Of a stretch of DNA of 7,324 nt, positions 5,157-7,324 are shown in pieces. Where the stretch lies: NCBI GenBank assembly GCA_040509055.1, contig JBEVLT010000069.1:1-7324 (forward strand), given 5' to 3'. A program made the position numbers and the translations under genes. Numbering within the stretch: the stretch's first letter is position 1; each line of letters opens with the position of its first letter. The stretch comes from JAJKIP01 sp040509055 (GTDB taxonomy: Bacteria > Bacteroidota > Bacteroidia > Chitinophagales > Chitinophagaceae). The notes beneath the pieces are model-generated. The model did not search any database and was not told the DNA's origin. It was given only the letters and a program-made list of their open reading frames with translations.

Positions 5157-6701
5157 ATGCCCAACCGCTCAACAGATGCCCTTTTCCAGCTCGTCAAGTC
5201 GCTGGAAAAGTCCGAAAAAAGGAACTTTAAGCTGTATGTCAGGCGCAATTCGGCCAGTGATGACCTGAAGGTGATCCAGCTATTTGATGCGCTGGAAAAG
5301 ATGGTTGACTACGACGAGGCTGCGCTGCTGAAAAAGAACAAATCGATCAAAAAGCAGCAGCTGTCCAACCTGAAAGCGGGCCTTTACCGCCAGATACTGG
5401 CCAGCCTCCGCATCATCCGCGACGAGCACAATATCGATATCCAGCTGCACGAGCAGATGGACCATGCCCGCATCCTGTTCAACAAAGGGCTGTACCTGCA
5501 GACCCTGCGGGTGCTGGACCGGCTGAAAGAGCTGGCCCGGAACTATCACCAGCTTACCCACCTGCAGCAGGCCCTGTTCTTTGAAAAGAAGATCGAGGCC
5601 CTGTACATCACCCGGAGCATGAAAAACCGGGCCGACCAGCTGGCCGCGGATTCAATGATCGTCAACAAGCAGCTTTCGCTGGTGAACCGGCTTTCCAACC
5701 TGTCGCTGCAGCTGTACAGCTGGTATATCCAGCACGGCCATGCCCGCAATGCCAGGGACATGGAAAGCATCCGGGTCTTCTTCGAAGAGCAGCTGCCGGA
5801 CGAGGCCGCCCAGGCCACCGGTTTTTATGAGCAGCTGTACCTGCATCAGAGCTGGTGCTGGTACACGTTTATCCGGATCGACTTCCTGCAGTATTACCGC
5901 CACTGCCGCAAATGGGTGGACCTTTTTGAAAAGCACCCGCAGATGCTGGCGGTGGAGACAGCCAGCTATATCAAGGGGATGCACAACCTGATGGGCGCTC
6001 ATTTCGACCTGCTGAACCATGAAAAACTGGAGGAAGCGATCGATATTTTTGATCAGTTTGCCAAAACCCGGCTGGTGAGGGATAACGACAACAACCGTAT
6101 CCTGACGTACCAGTATCTGTATACGGCCCGCATCAACCTGTATTTTTTGCAGGGCACGTTCAACAAGGGAGTGCTGATGGTCCCGTTCCTGGAAAAAATG
6201 CTGAAGAATTATGGGCGGTACCTGGATATACACCGCGTGCTGGTGTTTTATTACAAGATCGCCTGCCTGTACTTTGGCAGCGGCAATAACGAGAAGGCTA
6301 TCGATTACCTGAACCGCATCATCAACCAGAAGGCCGACCTGCGGACCGATCTGCAGTGCTATGCACGACTGCTGCACCTGATCGCACATTACGAACTGGG
6401 CAATTTCCAGTTGCTGGAGTACCTGATCAAATCAGTATACCGCTACATGGCCAAAATGGAAAACCTGAGCCGGGTGGAGGAGGAGATGTTTGCTTTTTTA
6501 CGCCGTTCCTTCCACGTAGGCGCGCATGCGCTGCGGCCTGAGTTTGAGAAATTGCTGCGCAAGCTGCGCCGTTACGAAGGCAACCCCCTTGAGACAAGGG
6601 CCTTTGCCTACCTGGACGTGATCTCCTGGCTGGAAAGCAAGATCAACAATGTGAACGTGCAGGATGTGATACGGGAAAAATACAAGAGAAGAAAAAAGTG
6701 A
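5157..6701 (+). CDS. Helix-rich TPR-like cytoplasmic protein of unknown function
   Basis: A 514-residue protein without signal peptide or membrane segment. I recognise the general type, a long protein seen across Bacteroidota with an N-terminal block like ALFQLVKSLEKSEKRNFKLY (8-27), but I know of no function. A basic, conserved-looking region follows (IKKQQLSNLKAGLYRQILAS, 64-83). The rest is almost all amphipathic helix, rich in Leu, Tyr and Arg. Helix pairs of TPR character can be seen near 104-130 (ILFNKGLYLQTLRVLDRLKE), 284-302, 325-350 and 364-390 (FGSGNNEKAIDYLNRIIN), which suggests an alpha-solenoid that binds a protein or peptide. The C-terminus is very basic (REKYKRRKK). It is divergent from leuA and convergent with the DUF1801 gene, so it stands alone as a transcription unit. 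Its good ribosome-binding site suggests efficient translation. A link to leucine metabolism is not shown by sequence. Confidence 0.85.
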   Translation: MPNRSTDALFQLVKSLEKSEKRNFKLYVRRNSASDDLKVIQLFDALEKMVDYDEAALLKKNKSIKKQQLSNLKAGLYRQILASLRIIRDEHNIDIQLHEQMDHARILFNKGLYLQTLRVLDRLKELARNYHQLTHLQQALFFEKKIEALYITRSMKNRADQLAADSMIVNKQLSLVNRLSNLSLQLYSWYIQHGHARNARDMESIRVFFEEQLPDEAAQATGFYEQLYLHQSWCWYTFIRIDFLQYYRHCRKWVDLFEKHPQMLAVETASYIKGMHNLMGAHFDLLNHEKLEEAIDIFDQFAKTRLVRDNDNNRILTYQYLYTARINLYFLQGTFNKGVLMVPFLEKMLKNYGRYLDIHRVLVFYYKIACLYFGSGNNEKAIDYLNRIINQKADLRTDLQCYARLLHLIAHYELGNFQLLEYLIKSVYRYMAKMENLSRVEEEMFAFLRRSFHVGAHALRPEFEKLLRKLRRYEGNPLETRAFAYLDVISWLESKINNVNVQDVIREKYKRRKK

Positions 6702-6737
6702 ACCGCTACTCCCTCAGATGCCGGTGCGCAGGGCTGT

Positions 6738-7151
6738 TTATCTATCTACCAGCGAAAGCCATGTTTTGATCACCAGCCGCAATGCTTTTTCTTTTGCGGT
6801 CACATCGTCCATGTTTTTCAGCGTCACCATTCTTCTGCCGTCTTTGTAATCGCCTTCGAGAATGCCGGATGAATCGTTCACCACGGCACCGGTAGGAAAT
6901 ACCAGCATGACCCGGCCTTTGTGCAGGTTGAATACGGCGATATCCCTTTTGTATTCTTTGGGATCAAACGGTTTCATGTCGCCGTTATAATAAAAAGCAG
7001 GATTGTTCCATTTGATGTGCTCGGTGATAGTTTTGTCGGTATCCAGGATGATCCGGCGGATGGCTTCCACCGTTTCCCGGATACCTGGTTCAAGCCGCGC
7101 GACATGAGCCGCTACCTGTTCCTCCGCGGACTGTTTCTTTGCTGTAGCCAT
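6738..7151 (-). CDS. DUF1801 (YdhG-like) protein
   Basis: A 137-residue soluble protein of the DUF1801 family, related to the iron-chaperone-like YdhG/frataxin-fold proteins; the biochemical role is unknown. The hallmark motif IKWNNPAFYY is at 46-55, followed by MKPFDPKEYKRDIAVFNLHK (59-78) and a beta-rich core ending VMLVFPTGAVVND (81-93). A short Lys-rich N-terminus precedes an amphipathic helix (9-37). The length is typical and no residue of the core seems missing. It starts 6 bases after the stop of the helix-hairpin-helix gene, so the two probably share a transcript. The gene ends 36 bases from the convergent plus-strand gene, and I see no convincing terminator in that gap. Confidence 0.88.
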   Translation of the reverse strand: MATAKKQSAEEQVAAHVARLEPGIRETVEAIRRIILDTDKTITEHIKWNNPAFYYNGDMKPFDPKEYKRDIAVFNLHKGRVMLVFPTGAVVNDSSGILEGDYKDGRRMVTLKNMDDVTAKEKALRLVIKTWLSLVDR

Positions 7152-7157
7152 AGATGA

Positions 7158-7324
7158 TTATGCTTTAAACGCCAGGCCGGCGGCCTGCAAAGCGCTTCGC
7201 AATATAGGAAGAGAAGCGGGGCCCATGCCGTGAAGTTCAAGTATTTCCTTTTCACTGAGCGCGGCAAGCTGGTGCAGGGTGGTGATACCTGCTCCTTCCA
7301 GGGCCCGCCTGGCAGGGGCAGACA
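7158..7324 (-). CDS. Helix-hairpin-helix protein, C-terminal part (5' end beyond window)
   Basis: The minus strand has 54 codons open from the right edge to a TAA at 7160-7158. The visible part reads ARRALEGAGITTLHQLAALS, then EKEILELHGMGPASLPILRS, ending LAFKA. This is the pattern of a helix-hairpin-helix fold like the RNA polymerase alpha C-terminal domain: a helix with an Ala-Gly-Ile turn, a Leu-rich helix, and the hairpin HGMGPASLPIL (residues 31-41 of the visible part). Small proteins of this kind are common in Bacteroidota and are usually annotated as DNA-binding, without a known target. The N-terminus is missing, so I cannot say whether this is a stand-alone small protein or the tail of a larger one. 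Confidence 0.8.
   Translation of the reverse strand, partial: SAPARRALEGAGITTLHQLAALSEKEILELHGMGPASLPILRSALQAAGLAFKA

Noticed and set aside
5652..6389. Minus-strand open frame (245 codons) within the 514-residue protein gene
   Set aside because: Val/Gln/Ile-rich product typical of the antisense frame of a Leu/Gln/Tyr-rich helical protein; no domain or start context.
6702..6737. Possible terminator hairpin (CCCT...AGGG) between the convergent genes
   Set aside because: Only about four base pairs can form around a long loop and no T-run follows on either strand.

Overview
The window looks like a chromosomal biosynthetic locus from a Bacteroidota bacterium, probably of the Chitinophagaceae type. 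The evidence is a short LeuA ending near residue 390, a DinB_2-like protein and a DUF1801 protein of the Bacteroidota style, a long helical protein of a kind I know from that phylum, and mostly absent Shine-Dalgarno sequences. Base composition is balanced to mildly GC-rich by eye. The genus is inference only.

Layout. On the minus strand, read from 4950 down to 173, is a compact leucine operon: leuA, leuC, a DinB-like gene, leuD and leuB. leuA and leuC overlap by 1 base, and the later gaps are 5, 10 and 12 bases. Together the four Leu proteins carry 2-ketoisovalerate to 2-ketoisocaproate, the precursor of leucine. The DinB-like gene is a guest with no known role in the pathway. A hairpin followed by seven T residues (171 to 130) directly follows leuB and should end the transcript.

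Immediately beyond this terminator, still on the minus strand, a perfect 8-bp dyad (95-121) lies 3 bases before an ATG at 91. That ATG opens a short reading frame with nine consecutive Ile/Val codons, which runs off the left edge. It closely resembles enterobacterial ilv attenuation leader peptides. I read it as the start of a separately controlled isoleucine/valine (ilv) operon to the left of the window. This is the most interesting signal here.

To the right, a 206-bp divergent intergenic region (4951-5156) separates leuA from a plus-strand gene for a 514-residue, helix-rich, TPR-like cytoplasmic protein of unknown function, which has an unusually good Shine-Dalgarno sequence. It converges on a second minus-strand unit: a helix-hairpin-helix protein (cut by the right edge) followed 6 bases later by a DUF1801 protein. 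I saw no tRNA, rRNA, CRISPR array, insertion sequence or phage gene.
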